The notes: generated from the letters alone by a model not told the origin. A stretch of 9,897 nucleotides of DNA from Methylococcaceae bacterium (GCA_021647145.1 JAKIVF010000120.1:1-9897), one strand, 5' to 3'. Shown: positions 1-6,252, counted from the first letter of the stretch. Made by a program: numbers and translations.

Positions 1-42
1 ACTTTTAAATTCAGCACTGTAGGTGGTTCTTTTTTTGCTCAT
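1..42 (-). CDS. IS3-type transposase OrfA, N-terminal fragment (cut by window edge)
   Basis: The 14 visible codons read MSKKRTTYSAEFKS from an ATG at 42-40, with GGAG 7 nt upstream. The pattern of a basic start followed by Y-S-x-E-F-K is typical of the helix-turn-helix OrfA of IS3-family elements, which binds the IS ends and is fused to OrfB by frameshifting in the active transposase. Too little is visible to assign a subgroup. The right-hand copy starts with GTG instead of ATG, so the two copies are not identical. Confidence 0.6.
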   Translation of the reverse strand, partial: MSKKRTTYSAEFKS

Positions 43-127
43 TTTTCCGCTCCAGTTTTTTAGAAATAGTAACTAAATTGGAATAAGATGTCTTGGTTCT
101 GTTGTCTGAATTTGTTGGGGTATTATA
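1..127 (-). mobile_element. Inner end of an IS3-type insertion sequence (left copy)
   Basis: Positions 1-127 are the reverse complement of 9772-9897, with only two substitutions seen (opposite positions 54 and 42). The sequence holds an IS terminus, a leader with a GGAG ribosome site, and the start of a transposase gene reading leftwards out of the window. The shared sequence stops at about 127; the bases beyond are unlike those next to the right copy, so this is the IS/host junction. The exact tip is uncertain by a few bases because the usual TG tip of IS3 elements is not obvious. The other IS end is outside the window, so no target duplication can be tested. Confidence 0.75.
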
Positions 128-360
128 CTCCTAGAACTTGGTTTTTATCTATAAATTTGGAAAAGAACAGATTTAAAAGATGATTTCTATGTTTTTTGCT
201 ATAGCCATAAAATTCAGTGGTTTTCTTTTGAGTTCAAAGGAAAGCATGGGTTCTTTATTTTTTACACAGAATCTAAACCCCCTTTTTTCATTAGATCGCT
301 TCCTGTTAAAACTTCTATGTAAAGTAGTACGATCAGCTTCACAAGTAGATATTTGGCTTC
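128..360. other. Intergenic stretch between IS end and the DHH gene
   Basis: This is AT-rich sequence downstream (minus-strand sense) of the DHH phosphoesterase gene. No convincing terminator hairpin is visible. The minus strand has an open frame of about 65 codons ending near 179 (it begins out of frame inside the end of the DHH gene), but it has no start codon or ribosome site near its beginning and was not recognised. It could be the decayed end of a gene cut off by the IS, or chance. Confidence 0.4.
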
Positions 361-1332
361 TTACTTTCGGTCAAACTGCCGTTGCATCGCATCAATGAAA
401 TAATCTAGCTGGCCTTTAGGTAATTCATTAATCCCTGCTGCCACTTTTCTACCTCCACCCGTTGGAAACTGACTAGCTAATAAATCAGCACCTTTTTTAT
501 GATTAAGCGGGGCACGTATACTAATGAGATAGTTGTCATTATTTTTTTCAGTAACGACAGCATGCGCTCTTTCGGGAAAATCATTAGCCAATTGATTGCC
601 AAAAACACCTCCAACACGATGAGCCCATTTTTCATTTGGTAACAATATGACAGCAATATCTTCATTGTTATGTATGAATGATATATTTTTTGCCTTACTC
701 ATATCCTGCCGAAATCCCATTTCCAAGGTATTAAGTATTTCTGAATCCTGTTCAAGAAACTCAAATGGGTTATCAAAAGGTTGTATTTTTTTATATAGTA
801 TTTTAGGGTCGAAAAAAAGATCATCTAAGCTTGAGCCATAGCTATTGTAATTCAAGTGTGTTCCCAATTGTTTTAAAAGTATTAAGTCCTTTTCAGAAAA
901 ACCAGATTCTAGTCCTAAAACATGTGCTTTATTCGTTAAATTATCACCAAATGCAGCAGTAATTGCCCAAGCCCGGTACCGACCTTGTAATTGATTATCT
1001 ACTATTAATGAAGTACAGGTATCAGTTGATAAATCAACACCAATATTAAGATGCTTATGAAAAATTGGCTTACCCATTTTATGATGATCAAAATAGTCTA
1101 TTGTTGCGCCTTGGCCAAGCAAGCGTTCAATATCTCTTACATTCTTTTCAAAAGATATGTCAAGTACGGTAAGGTGTTTTCCCTCTCCATTATGAACCCT
1201 ATTTAACAAATTAATATCACGCTTAACACCTGTTATCAACTCTGAAGATTGAGGATTATTTCTACGTAATTGAATTAAGGCACAAAGACCATCAGCATCA
1301 CCATTAAAAACATCAATAAATTGTGAATTCAT
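361..1332 (-). CDS. DHH-family phosphoesterase (possible PAP/oligonucleotide phosphatase)
   Basis: A 323-residue DHH phosphoesterase. The N-terminal DHH domain shows the metal-binding motifs FNGDADG (residues 9-15), an Asp at about 58 in VLDIS, and FDHHK (81-85). The C-terminal DHHA1-type substrate-binding domain ends with GGGRKVAAGIN (292-302). Relatives with this layout (NrnA, RecJ-like enzymes) cleave short oligonucleotides or 3'-phosphoadenosine 5'-phosphate (PAP) using manganese. It begins 7 nt after the cysC stop with no strong ribosome site, so translation is probably coupled to cysC. Because CysC makes PAPS, and PAPS-dependent sulfotransferases and reductases release PAP, PAP removal is a reasonable role here. 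That role is inferred from context; the family call rests on the motifs. The protein should be cytoplasmic. Confidence 0.85.
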   Translation of the reverse strand: MNSQFIDVFNGDADGLCALIQLRRNNPQSSELITGVKRDINLLNRVHNGEGKHLTVLDISFEKNVRDIERLLGQGATIDYFDHHKMGKPIFHKHLNIGVDLSTDTCTSLIVDNQLQGRYRAWAITAAFGDNLTNKAHVLGLESGFSEKDLILLKQLGTHLNYNSYGSSLDDLFFDPKILYKKIQPFDNPFEFLEQDSEILNTLEMGFRQDMSKAKNISFIHNNEDIAVILLPNEKWAHRVGGVFGNQLANDFPERAHAVVTEKNNDNYLISIRAPLNHKKGADLLASQFPTGGGRKVAAGINELPKGQLDYFIDAMQRQFDRK

Positions 1333-1339
1333 GGGCTTT

Positions 1340-1939
1340 TCAATTGATAATTCTATTTTCTTTTAAATAATTAATGATTTTATCTGCACATTCTTCAATA
1401 CTCAACTCAACAGTACTAATAACAATCTCTGGTAATTCCGGTGATTCATAGTCAGAACTTATACCTGTAAAGTTTTTTATCTCTCCATTTCTCGCTTTTT
1501 TATATAAGCCTTTGGGGTCTCGTTGCTCACATACTTTTAAAGGCGTATCCATATAAATTTCAATAAATTCATGCTGTTGAACTAAATTTCTTACCATTTC
1601 TCTATCCGCTTTAAAAGGTGAAATAAAGGCCGTCATCACTAATAAACCCGCATCGATCATCAGCTTTGAAAGCTCACCTACCCGACGAATGTTTTCAACT
1701 CTATCTCCATCTGAGAATGCAAGATCTTTATTTAGCCCATGACGAACATTGTCACCATCCAAGAGATAGGTATGATATCCAAGTTCAAATAATTTCTGTT
1801 CTACTGCACCGGAAATTGTAGATTTTCCAGATCCACTAAGCCCAGTGAACCACAATATACAAGGCCTTTGTTGTTTTTGCTTTGCTCGCTCGTCTTTAGT
1901 TACATTATGTAAATGCCATATGATATTTTTTACTGTCAT
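1340..1939 (-). CDS. cysC: Adenylylsulfate (APS) kinase CysC
   Basis: The enzyme phosphorylates APS with ATP to give PAPS, the activated sulfate used for sulfate reduction or by sulfotransferases. At 199 residues it matches the usual family length. It has the P-loop GLSGSGKST (33-41), DGDNVRHGLN (61-70) for APS binding, RVENIRRVGE (80-89), the ISPFKADRE segment (106-114) with the serine that is phosphorylated in E. coli CysC, KGLYKKAR (143-150), and FTGISSDYE (157-165). The ATG at 1939 has a strong AGGAAAGG ribosome site 9 nt upstream, which fixes the start. It is the first gene of a two-gene minus-strand operon with the DHH phosphoesterase. No ATP sulfurylase (cysD/cysN) is in view, so APS must come from a gene elsewhere. 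Confidence 0.95.
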   Translation of the reverse strand: MTVKNIIWHLHNVTKDERAKQKQQRPCILWFTGLSGSGKSTISGAVEQKLFELGYHTYLLDGDNVRHGLNKDLAFSDGDRVENIRRVGELSKLMIDAGLLVMTAFISPFKADREMVRNLVQQHEFIEIYMDTPLKVCEQRDPKGLYKKARNGEIKNFTGISSDYESPELPEIVISTVELSIEECADKIINYLKENRIIN

Positions 1940-2049
1940 TGAAGAGTACCTTTCCTATTTTTGTTTTGCTCTATTAGACCTGAATATCATTTTAATAACC
2001 TATGCATCTAAGACTTTTTTATTGCACCAGTATTCGAATATGTCAGAAA

Positions 2050-2113
2050 CGACCTTGTAATTGATTATCTATTATTAGAAGTACAGATATCCAAATTCAA
2101 ATGATTTCTGTTC
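2050..2113 (-). pseudogene. Relic of a duplicated, internally deleted DHH-cysC operon
   Basis: Positions 2050-2090 match the interior of the DHH gene at about 980-1022, starting with 21 identical bases and then a few substitutions and a 2-base gap. Directly adjoining and overlapping at GATATCC, positions 2086-2113 match the interior of cysC at 1774-1801 with 26 of 28 bases identical. The two pieces keep the order and strand of the intact operon but lack about 750 bp between them. This reads as a tandem duplicate collapsed by a deletion at a short homology (TATC), since diverged. It has no coding capacity. Confidence 0.75.
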
Positions 2114-2452
2114 GAAAAGCACTGAACTATTCTCTATCTATCACCGCAAAACACCACCCAAAGTATCATGAAGGTATTCTATGTTCTAAATTGAGTGTCC
2201 CGTAAACCACCCTCATTTGCCCTGCCAACTCGTTCAATAGCTATCCAATAATCTGTACTTTATAATGGTGGGCACAAAGGGTAATAAAAAATATATCAGA
2301 GAGCAGGTGTTTTTTATGCCTGTTAATTCTAGGATCTTCAATATTTGAAAAGTGATAAATAATTGAGACTATTGGTTGTTTTGTCATTTTTAAAATCAAA
2401 ATGATAACAGCAATACCTCATCTAAATTATATCTCAACTGATTTTAAACCAG

Positions 2453-2580
2453 CTTGCTCTGTATTGGAGCAAGGCTCTGAGTTGCACTACCATCCAAACC
2501 TGCTAAAGTAAAATTATTTTAAGGAGATAGGTTTGGAGTTAGGAGACCGACTTGGCATTACCGAATAGAGAACTCCCAAC
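2453..2580. other. Cluster of three hairpins, possible structured leader or small RNA
   Basis: Three inverted repeats follow one another. CTTGCTC/GAGCAAG at 2453-2473 has a perfect 7 bp stem and 7 nt loop. CCAAACCT/AGGTTTGG at 2494-2536 has a perfect 8 bp stem enclosing an AT-rich partly paired loop. GTTAGGAG/CTCCCAAC at 2538-2580 pairs at 7 of 8 positions. No known riboswitch or RNA family was recognised. It lies 160-290 bp upstream of the secreted beta-helix gene, so it may be a long leader, a separate small RNA or a mobile palindromic unit. Confidence 0.35.
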
Positions 2581-2670
2581 TAGACGCTCCATCTGACTAA
2601 CGGGCAACACCACTCAAATTTGGATTATAGCAAACTGTTCGTTTAATTGGAAAATACTAATACTTTTTAC

Positions 2671-2699
2671 TTGAACTAGGCATATATTTAAGAAATAAT
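2671..2699 (+). promoter_or_regulatory. Candidate promoter for the DUF4214/beta-helix gene
   Basis: TTGAAC (2671-2676), a 17 bp spacer, then AATAAT (2694-2699) resembles a sigma-70 promoter 43 bp before the ATG. In such AT-rich DNA matches of this quality can arise by chance. If it is real, the hairpin cluster at 2453-2580 would lie outside the transcript. Confidence 0.3.
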
Positions 2700-2741
2700 T
2701 TGGCAAAAACCATTTTTTTTGTAAAAAATTAAGGATAAAAT

Positions 2742-4280
2742 ATGTATAAATTTCGTTTTATTATATTTTCCATACTTTATTTTTGGGTACTCAATGCTAG
2801 TGCAAGTCCGTTAGCTGGAGCCACTCAATATACAGCAAAACTTTATACCGAAGTGCTGGGAAGAATACCTGATCAAACAGGATGGAATAATGCTATGACC
2901 TTTTGGCAGTCAGGTCCGTGCAACAGAACAAGACTAAAAGAACAAGGAATGGCTATCTTTAACTCATCTGAGTTCAATGGATTAAATTTAGATAATCCTG
3001 CTAAAATTTTAGTTCTTTATCGAGCAATAATGTTGAGAGAACCAGATCAAAGTGGCTATAACAATTTTTTAAATCATCTGAACAATGGTTTAAGTACTTC
3101 ACAAATAGCCTCTATATTCTATGATAGTGGTGAGTTCTTACAACGTGCCAACTCTATTTGTAAGAATGAAGGGAGTGGCTGGATTGCTTCAACACCTCTA
3201 GACCTTGCTGACCCTAGTTCAAGTTATTTTTCTGGAGGTACAGGAGAAGAGTTACAAAGTATATTGGACGCCGCCATAACAGGAAGCACTGTTTTTCTTG
3301 CAAAAAGAGCTATTATAAGAGTTCATAAACCAATAAATGTACCAAATGGAATTACACTTGCAACAATTGGATTTCCCTCAACTCGGTATTATACTAGTAT
3401 GGCTCGTATTGTGAGAGACTCTGGAGAATTTGAAGGTAAAGGGTTTGAGCTTATTCAGATGTATGGGAGTGCAAAAGTTAAAAATATTTGGATTGATGGG
3501 CGTCGATCAGCGTTTGGATTTTCATCTGATAATATCAATGTAAGAGCTTATGGTGGTAATGGCTCATTCTTTTCCGAAAATAAAGTTTCTGATACTGCAG
3601 GATGGACTTCTTTTCAAATATGGGGAACAGCTGAAGGGTTTTCATGTAGTTCTAGTACGATTAATTCTAATATGATTACTCTGTACGGTAGTTCGCATTA
3701 TAACCAAGAGTGGGCTGATGGACTTAGTATAGGCTGTGAAAATGCAATTGTTGAGAACAATGACATTCTGGATGCTACAGATGTTGCAATTGTTGTCTAT
3801 AGGTCTGGCAATGCAACTCAAAATTCAAAAGTAAAATACAATAGAGTTTTAAATGCAGGCCACTCAGCTTATGGTGGTTTGGGTGTCGATCCACTTTTTG
3901 ATCAGTCGGGTGACGGAAATTATAATTTTACTGGAACACAGGTTTTTAATAATACTGTTTGGAGTAGCTCAGCAGTACATATTGATATTGTACTCGCTAT
4001 AGGTACAAAGCCTTGGTTCGGAGATAATGCCGACTCTGGCTTTGGAGCAAAAGTCTATAAAAATACTTCTGGCTTGAGTACGGTTAACTCCAATAATGGC
4101 ATTGTTGTTAGTGGTATACACTCTGCTTACGTTCAATCAAATAATCTTAATAACATCCTTCAAAACTCCATTGCTTGCCCAACTGCAAATGTTATTGCTG
4201 ATATTTCTAGTGGCAATGCTTCTGGTAATATTCAGTCCTATCAAGATATTCTTATTCAAGGGTGTATAGGGCATGAATAG
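2742..4280 (+). CDS. Secreted protein with two DUF4214-like repeats and a predicted right-handed beta-helix
   Basis: A 512-residue protein. Residues 1-21 form a Sec signal peptide (short basic start, hydrophobic core, A-S-A cleavage site at 19-21). Two repeats follow, at about 31-78 and 90-135, both with the pattern Y-x(5)-R-x-P-D-Q-x-G-[WY]-N-N and ending in S-[SG]-E-F, as in DUF4214. From about 165 to 505 the sequence is rich in Asn, Gly, Ser and short hydrophobic strands (for example WADGLSIGCENAIVENNDIL), typical of pectate-lyase-like parallel beta-helix proteins. Six Cys in the mature part could form disulfides. AAGGA lies 6 nt before the ATG. The fold suggests binding or cleavage of an extracellular polysaccharide, but no catalytic site could be identified. 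It stands alone, opposite in strand to the cysC operon, and is intact. Confidence 0.75.
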   Translation: MYKFRFIIFSILYFWVLNASASPLAGATQYTAKLYTEVLGRIPDQTGWNNAMTFWQSGPCNRTRLKEQGMAIFNSSEFNGLNLDNPAKILVLYRAIMLREPDQSGYNNFLNHLNNGLSTSQIASIFYDSGEFLQRANSICKNEGSGWIASTPLDLADPSSSYFSGGTGEELQSILDAAITGSTVFLAKRAIIRVHKPINVPNGITLATIGFPSTRYYTSMARIVRDSGEFEGKGFELIQMYGSAKVKNIWIDGRRSAFGFSSDNINVRAYGGNGSFFSENKVSDTAGWTSFQIWGTAEGFSCSSSTINSNMITLYGSSHYNQEWADGLSIGCENAIVENNDILDATDVAIVVYRSGNATQNSKVKYNRVLNAGHSAYGGLGVDPLFDQSGDGNYNFTGTQVFNNTVWSSSAVHIDIVLAIGTKPWFGDNADSGFGAKVYKNTSGLSTVNSNNGIVVSGIHSAYVQSNNLNNILQNSIACPTANVIADISSGNASGNIQSYQDILIQGCIGHE

Positions 4281-4343
4281 AAGATATTATTATTAGGTTA
4301 CTTACATATATAAATGAAACATCCCTGCCTTAATGGAAAAAAT

Positions 4344-4391
4344 GGGGTCACACAAAAATGGGATCAGATCCAAATGGCACTTACTTAAGCC
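4344..4391 (+). repeat. GGxTCAG-core repeat, family B, copy 1
   Basis: A degenerate GGGGTCACAC is followed by the palindrome GGATC-A-GATCC (4361-4371) and then AATGGCACTTACTTAAGCC (4373-4391). The last 19 bases recur exactly at 7258-7276, again straight after a GGGTC...GACCC stem. This gives a short repeat of stem plus conserved tail. It lies just downstream of the beta-helix gene and marks the start of the repeat-rich island. Confidence 0.65.
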
Positions 4392-4484
4392 AAGTATATT
4401 ACAATCACTTACTTTATTTTCTTTGGGTGCCAATTATTTCTGACCTCGGCTCTTGCTTCTTCTCTGGGCTTCATCAATAAGGGC

Positions 4485-4736
4485 TCAGGATTTAATAACT
4501 TCCGAAACTAATGATTTTTCTGGGACAGCAACATAGTTCCATTGTGGCAGATAGTCATCAAATTGAATTATCATGTTTTCCTTAAAACCACCTGCAACTT
4601 TACGCCCTGTTTCAAATGTTCTTTTTAAAATACTCGTGAATACTTTCAAGCCCGTGGTTGTCTTTGCTTGAGCCATAAATTCATTCACCCGTTCAACTGT
4701 TTTAAAAATAACCCTTGGCAGGCTCTCGTGATATGG
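4485..4736 (-). pseudogene. 3' remnant of a transposase gene
   Basis: The minus-strand frame is open from the edge of an A-rich run near 4740 down to a TGA at 4485, about 83 codons with no credible start of its own (only an internal GTG at 4688 or ATG at 4676). The peptide contains ESLPRVIFKTVERVNEF, AKTTTGLKV, ETGRKV and LPQWNY. The TTTGLKV...W-N-Y arrangement is reminiscent of the C-terminal end of ISAzo13-like (DDE) transposases; the family is a tentative call from memory. The upstream part of the gene was lost where the family A repeat begins (4764), which suggests the repeat or a deletion cut it. Confidence 0.5.
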
Positions 4737-4763
4737 GGAAAAAAAATAGAAAAAAATAAAAAA

Positions 4764-4867
4764 ATAGGGTCAGACCCTATAGATGTAACTGGTATTGCGC
4801 AGGATTTTTGTTTGTCTTCAAGGCGTAGAAACAGGCGCATAGCAGGTGTCGTAACTGTTGCTGCAAC
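4764..4867 (+). repeat. GGGTCAG-core repeat, family A, copy 1 (lacks right arm)
   Basis: It begins with a perfect palindrome, ATAGGGTC-A-GACCCTAT (4764-4780), then GATGTAACTGG and a core of about 75 bp from TATTGCGCAGGAT to CTGCAACGCG. The core is nearly the same as 6112-6187. Unlike that copy it lacks the 18 bp insertion after AACTGG and the matching right arm, so it looks like a deletion derivative. Short frames across it on either strand are by-products of the repeat, not genes. Confidence 0.75.
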
Positions 4868-4940
4868 GCGAAAAAGGAAAAAATGCTGAAACGAGAAAAC
4901 TCGGCATAGGTATAGTATGGTTTCAAATAGCGTAATTAGA

Positions 4941-4965
4941 AATATCAAGGGGTCAGCCAGCTTGA
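4941..4965 (+). repeat. GGGTCAG-core repeat, family C, copy 1 (upstream of higBA-1)
   Basis: A 25 bp unit, AATATCAAGGGGTCAG followed by CCAGCTTGA, whose outer bases TCAAG...CTTGA are inverted repeats. It recurs with one base change at 5778-5802. The two copies lie in direct orientation on either side of the first HigBA module. Confidence 0.75.
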
Positions 4966-5069
4966 AAATGATAGAAAATAGAAATCAAAGCTAATGATTT
5001 TTGATAGTCTTGAGTAGATCTGAAGGCTGATAACATTCAAGATATTTGGCGTTATTTATCATATTAAAT

Positions 5070-5096
5070 ATTCCCGGTACGGGAATATGCTATTAT
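5070..5096 (+). promoter_or_regulatory. higBA-1 operator and -10 box (probable leaderless promoter)
   Basis: The perfect inverted repeat ATTCCCGGTACGGGAAT (5070-5086; arms extend one base further each side) is followed by TATTAT (5091-5096), which ends 7 nt before the toxin ATG. A start of transcription at or beside the ATG would make the mRNA leaderless, and no ribosome site is visible. The operator would sit between the -35 and -10 boxes, the usual place for HigA autorepression. The second HigBA has the same layout. Confidence 0.6.
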
Positions 5097-5103
5097 TAAT
5101 TTA

Positions 5104-5409
5104 ATGAGAGTTATCGCTAAATCAACATTACGAATTTTTTGGGAAAGTAGTCCTGAATATGTTGATGCAAAAGTTGCAATGACAGAATGGTATAACTATT
5201 CATTAAAAGCTGAATGGGCAACGCCCCATAAAATCAAGGATAACCTTAAAAGTGCAAGTATTCTAAAAAATAATCGTGTTGTATTTAACCTTTGTGGCAA
5301 TAAATATCGTATTGTTACAAGAGTTGACTATCAATTTCAAATGATGTTGATTCGATTTGTTGGAACTCATGCGGAATATGACAAGATTAAGAATATTGAA
5401 GATATATAG
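5104..5409 (+). CDS. higB: HigB-type mRNA interferase toxin, copy 1
   Basis: A 101-residue toxin of the HigB family, RelE-fold endoribonucleases that cut mRNA on the ribosome. Family hallmarks are the early FW (12-13), the WY...LKAEW block (29-38), SASILKNNRVVFN and GNKYR (about 50-69), and IRFVGTHAEYDKI near the end. The start is set by similarity to copy 2, which begins MRIIALSTL against MRVIAKSTL here. No ribosome site precedes it, in keeping with a leaderless message. It is followed 8 nt later by its antitoxin, the toxin-first order typical of higBA. About half of its residues are identical to copy 2, so cross-neutralisation is not assured. Confidence 0.9.
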   Translation: MRVIAKSTLRIFWESSPEYVDAKVAMTEWYNYSLKAEWATPHKIKDNLKSASILKNNRVVFNLCGNKYRIVTRVDYQFQMMLIRFVGTHAEYDKIKNIEDI

Positions 5410-5417
5410 GCAACAAA

Positions 5418-5768
5418 ATGAAATTAAAACTCATCAAAAATGATAAACAGTTAAATGAAGCATTGGAAAGAGTCAATCAACTTTGGGGTGCTAAAAGTGA
5501 TACTCCAGAACGTGATGAGCTGGAGGTTTTATCTTTACTCATTGAAAAGTATGAGGGTGAGTATTACTCGATTCCTGCTTCTGAACCGATTGAAGCCATA
5601 AAGTTTTTAATGGATCAAAATAATTTGACACGAAAAGATTTACAGCCATTTATTGGTAGTATGGGGCGTGTATCAGAAATACTTAATCGAAAAAGAGATT
5701 TGAGTCTTATTATGATAAAACGTTTACATCACGGTTTAAATATTCCTTATGAGTCGCTTATTATTTAA
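5418..5768 (+). CDS. higA: HigA-type antitoxin, copy 1
   Basis: A 116-residue antitoxin with a helical N-terminal half, probably the toxin-binding part, and a Xre-type helix-turn-helix at about 58-110 containing LTRKDLQPFIGSMGRVSEILNRKR as its core (written over two helices). It neutralises HigB and should bind the palindrome at 5070-5086 to repress the operon. The N-terminal layout (LNEALERVNQLWGAKSDTPERDELEVL) is that of the longer HigA proteins that partner this toxin type. The gene is intact and closely follows higB. A family C repeat begins 10 bp after its stop. Confidence 0.88.
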   Translation: MKLKLIKNDKQLNEALERVNQLWGAKSDTPERDELEVLSLLIEKYEGEYYSIPASEPIEAIKFLMDQNNLTRKDLQPFIGSMGRVSEILNRKRDLSLIMIKRLHHGLNIPYESLII

Positions 5769-5777
5769 CATGGCTCA

Positions 5778-5802
5778 AATATCAAGGGGTCAGCTAGCTT
5801 GA
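5778..5802 (+). repeat. GGGTCAG-core repeat, family C, copy 2 (downstream of higBA-1)
   Basis: It matches 4941-4965 at 24 of 25 positions and has the same orientation. With that copy it brackets the operator, higB and higA as one unit of about 810 bp. The palindromic ends TCAAG/CTTGA are kept. Confidence 0.75.
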
Positions 5803-5823
5803 TTTTTGGGTTTTATTAGGTTA

Positions 5824-5841
5824 GAACTTTAGTTCAATAAT
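5824..5841 (+). promoter_or_regulatory. Palindrome and -10-like box before the HigA-like relic
   Basis: GAACT-TT-AGTTC (5824-5835) is a perfect inverted repeat directly followed by AATAAT (5836-5841), about 22 bp before a short frame with a GGGGG ribosome site. The layout resembles the operator-plus-minus-10 layout of the two HigBA promoters, with an unrelated palindrome. Confidence 0.35.
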
Positions 5842-5863
5842 TTTGTTTCGTTCGGGGGTAAAT

Positions 5864-6063
5864 ATGTATCAAGAAAAGCTTACATGCTTTGAAAATATTG
5901 AGAACTTAGGGGGTAAGTCTTGGGAGCATGCTGTTACGCTTGATATTTTAAATAAAACCAATATTAAAGGTATTAGTCACCTGCCCACCCATGCTGGGAT
6001 TATTTGATGAATTTATAAAGCCAGCTAAAAATCTAGGCTTGGAATTAGTTGCAGCTAAGAAAA
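5864..6063 (+). pseudogene. Degraded small gene, possibly HigA-like antitoxin
   Basis: An ATG at 5864 with GGGGG 6 nt upstream opens a 47-codon frame (MYQEKLTCFENIENLGGKSW at its start) that stops at 6007. The reading continues in a neighbouring frame from 6006 as DEFIKPAKNLGLELVAAK, running into the family A repeat at about 6063. Joined, LPTHAGII-(L)-DEFIKP resembles the P-T-H-P-G-x-x-L-x-E-F-[IL]-K-P opening of HigA/VapI-type antitoxins. One frameshift and loss of the C-terminal HTH at the repeat would make it a relic. The similarity is short and the call tentative. Confidence 0.35.
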
Positions 6064-6252
6064 AATGGGGTCAGACCCTATAAATGTAACTGGCAATAAA
6101 TAACCCACCCATATTGCGCAGGATCTTTGTTTGTCTTCAAGGCGTAGCAATAGGCGCATAGCAGGCGTCGTAACTGTGCTGCATCGCGGAAGACGGACAA
6201 AAAGACTAGCAAGATGGGTGGGTTATTTGTTGCTAGTTGCCTTATATGGGAG
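6063..6252 (+). repeat. GGGTCAG-core element, family A, copy 2 (complete, with long inverted repeats)
   Basis: The element begins at GGGGTCAGACCCTATAAAT (6067-6085). It has 25 bp arms at 6088-6112 and 6214-6238 that are inverted repeats at 23 of 25 positions, and weaker inverted similarity continues outward to about 6250. The arms enclose about 100 bp, most of it shared with the copy at 4764-4867. This looks like a complete small non-autonomous mobile element or a long-hairpin unit. The short plus-strand frame at 6131-6337 is mostly this element. Confidence 0.7.

Larger units (their letters stand above)
1940..2741. other. 800 bp non-coding region between cysC and the DUF4214 gene
   Basis: No intact gene is visible here. 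The stretch carries the cysC leader, a perfect palindrome TATTCGAATA (2031-2040), a relic of a second DHH-cysC operon (2050-2113), a cluster of hairpins (2453-2580) and a candidate promoter for the downstream secreted protein. Positions 2114-2450 show nothing recognisable except a 27-codon frame starting ATGGTGGGC near 2265, which is not supported as a gene. Confidence 0.6.

Noticed and set aside
128..372. Minus-strand open frame of about 65 codons downstream of and overlapping the DHH stop
   Set aside because: No start codon or ribosome site near its beginning and no recognisable motif; noted only as a possible decayed gene end.
180..398. Plus-strand frame of 72 codons near the left IS end
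   Set aside because: It overlaps the end of the DHH gene on the other strand, has no ribosome site and low-complexity hydrophobic content; a by-product frame.
4668..4889. Plus-strand frame ending RRNRRIAGVVTVAATRKRKKC
   Set aside because: Its recognisable part is the family A repeat core, which gives a similar basic peptide at 6131-6200; a frame created by the repeat, not a conserved gene.
4685..4948. Minus-strand 87-codon frame
   Set aside because: It runs across the A-rich tract and the repeat core in a frame different from the transposase remnant; no ribosome site.
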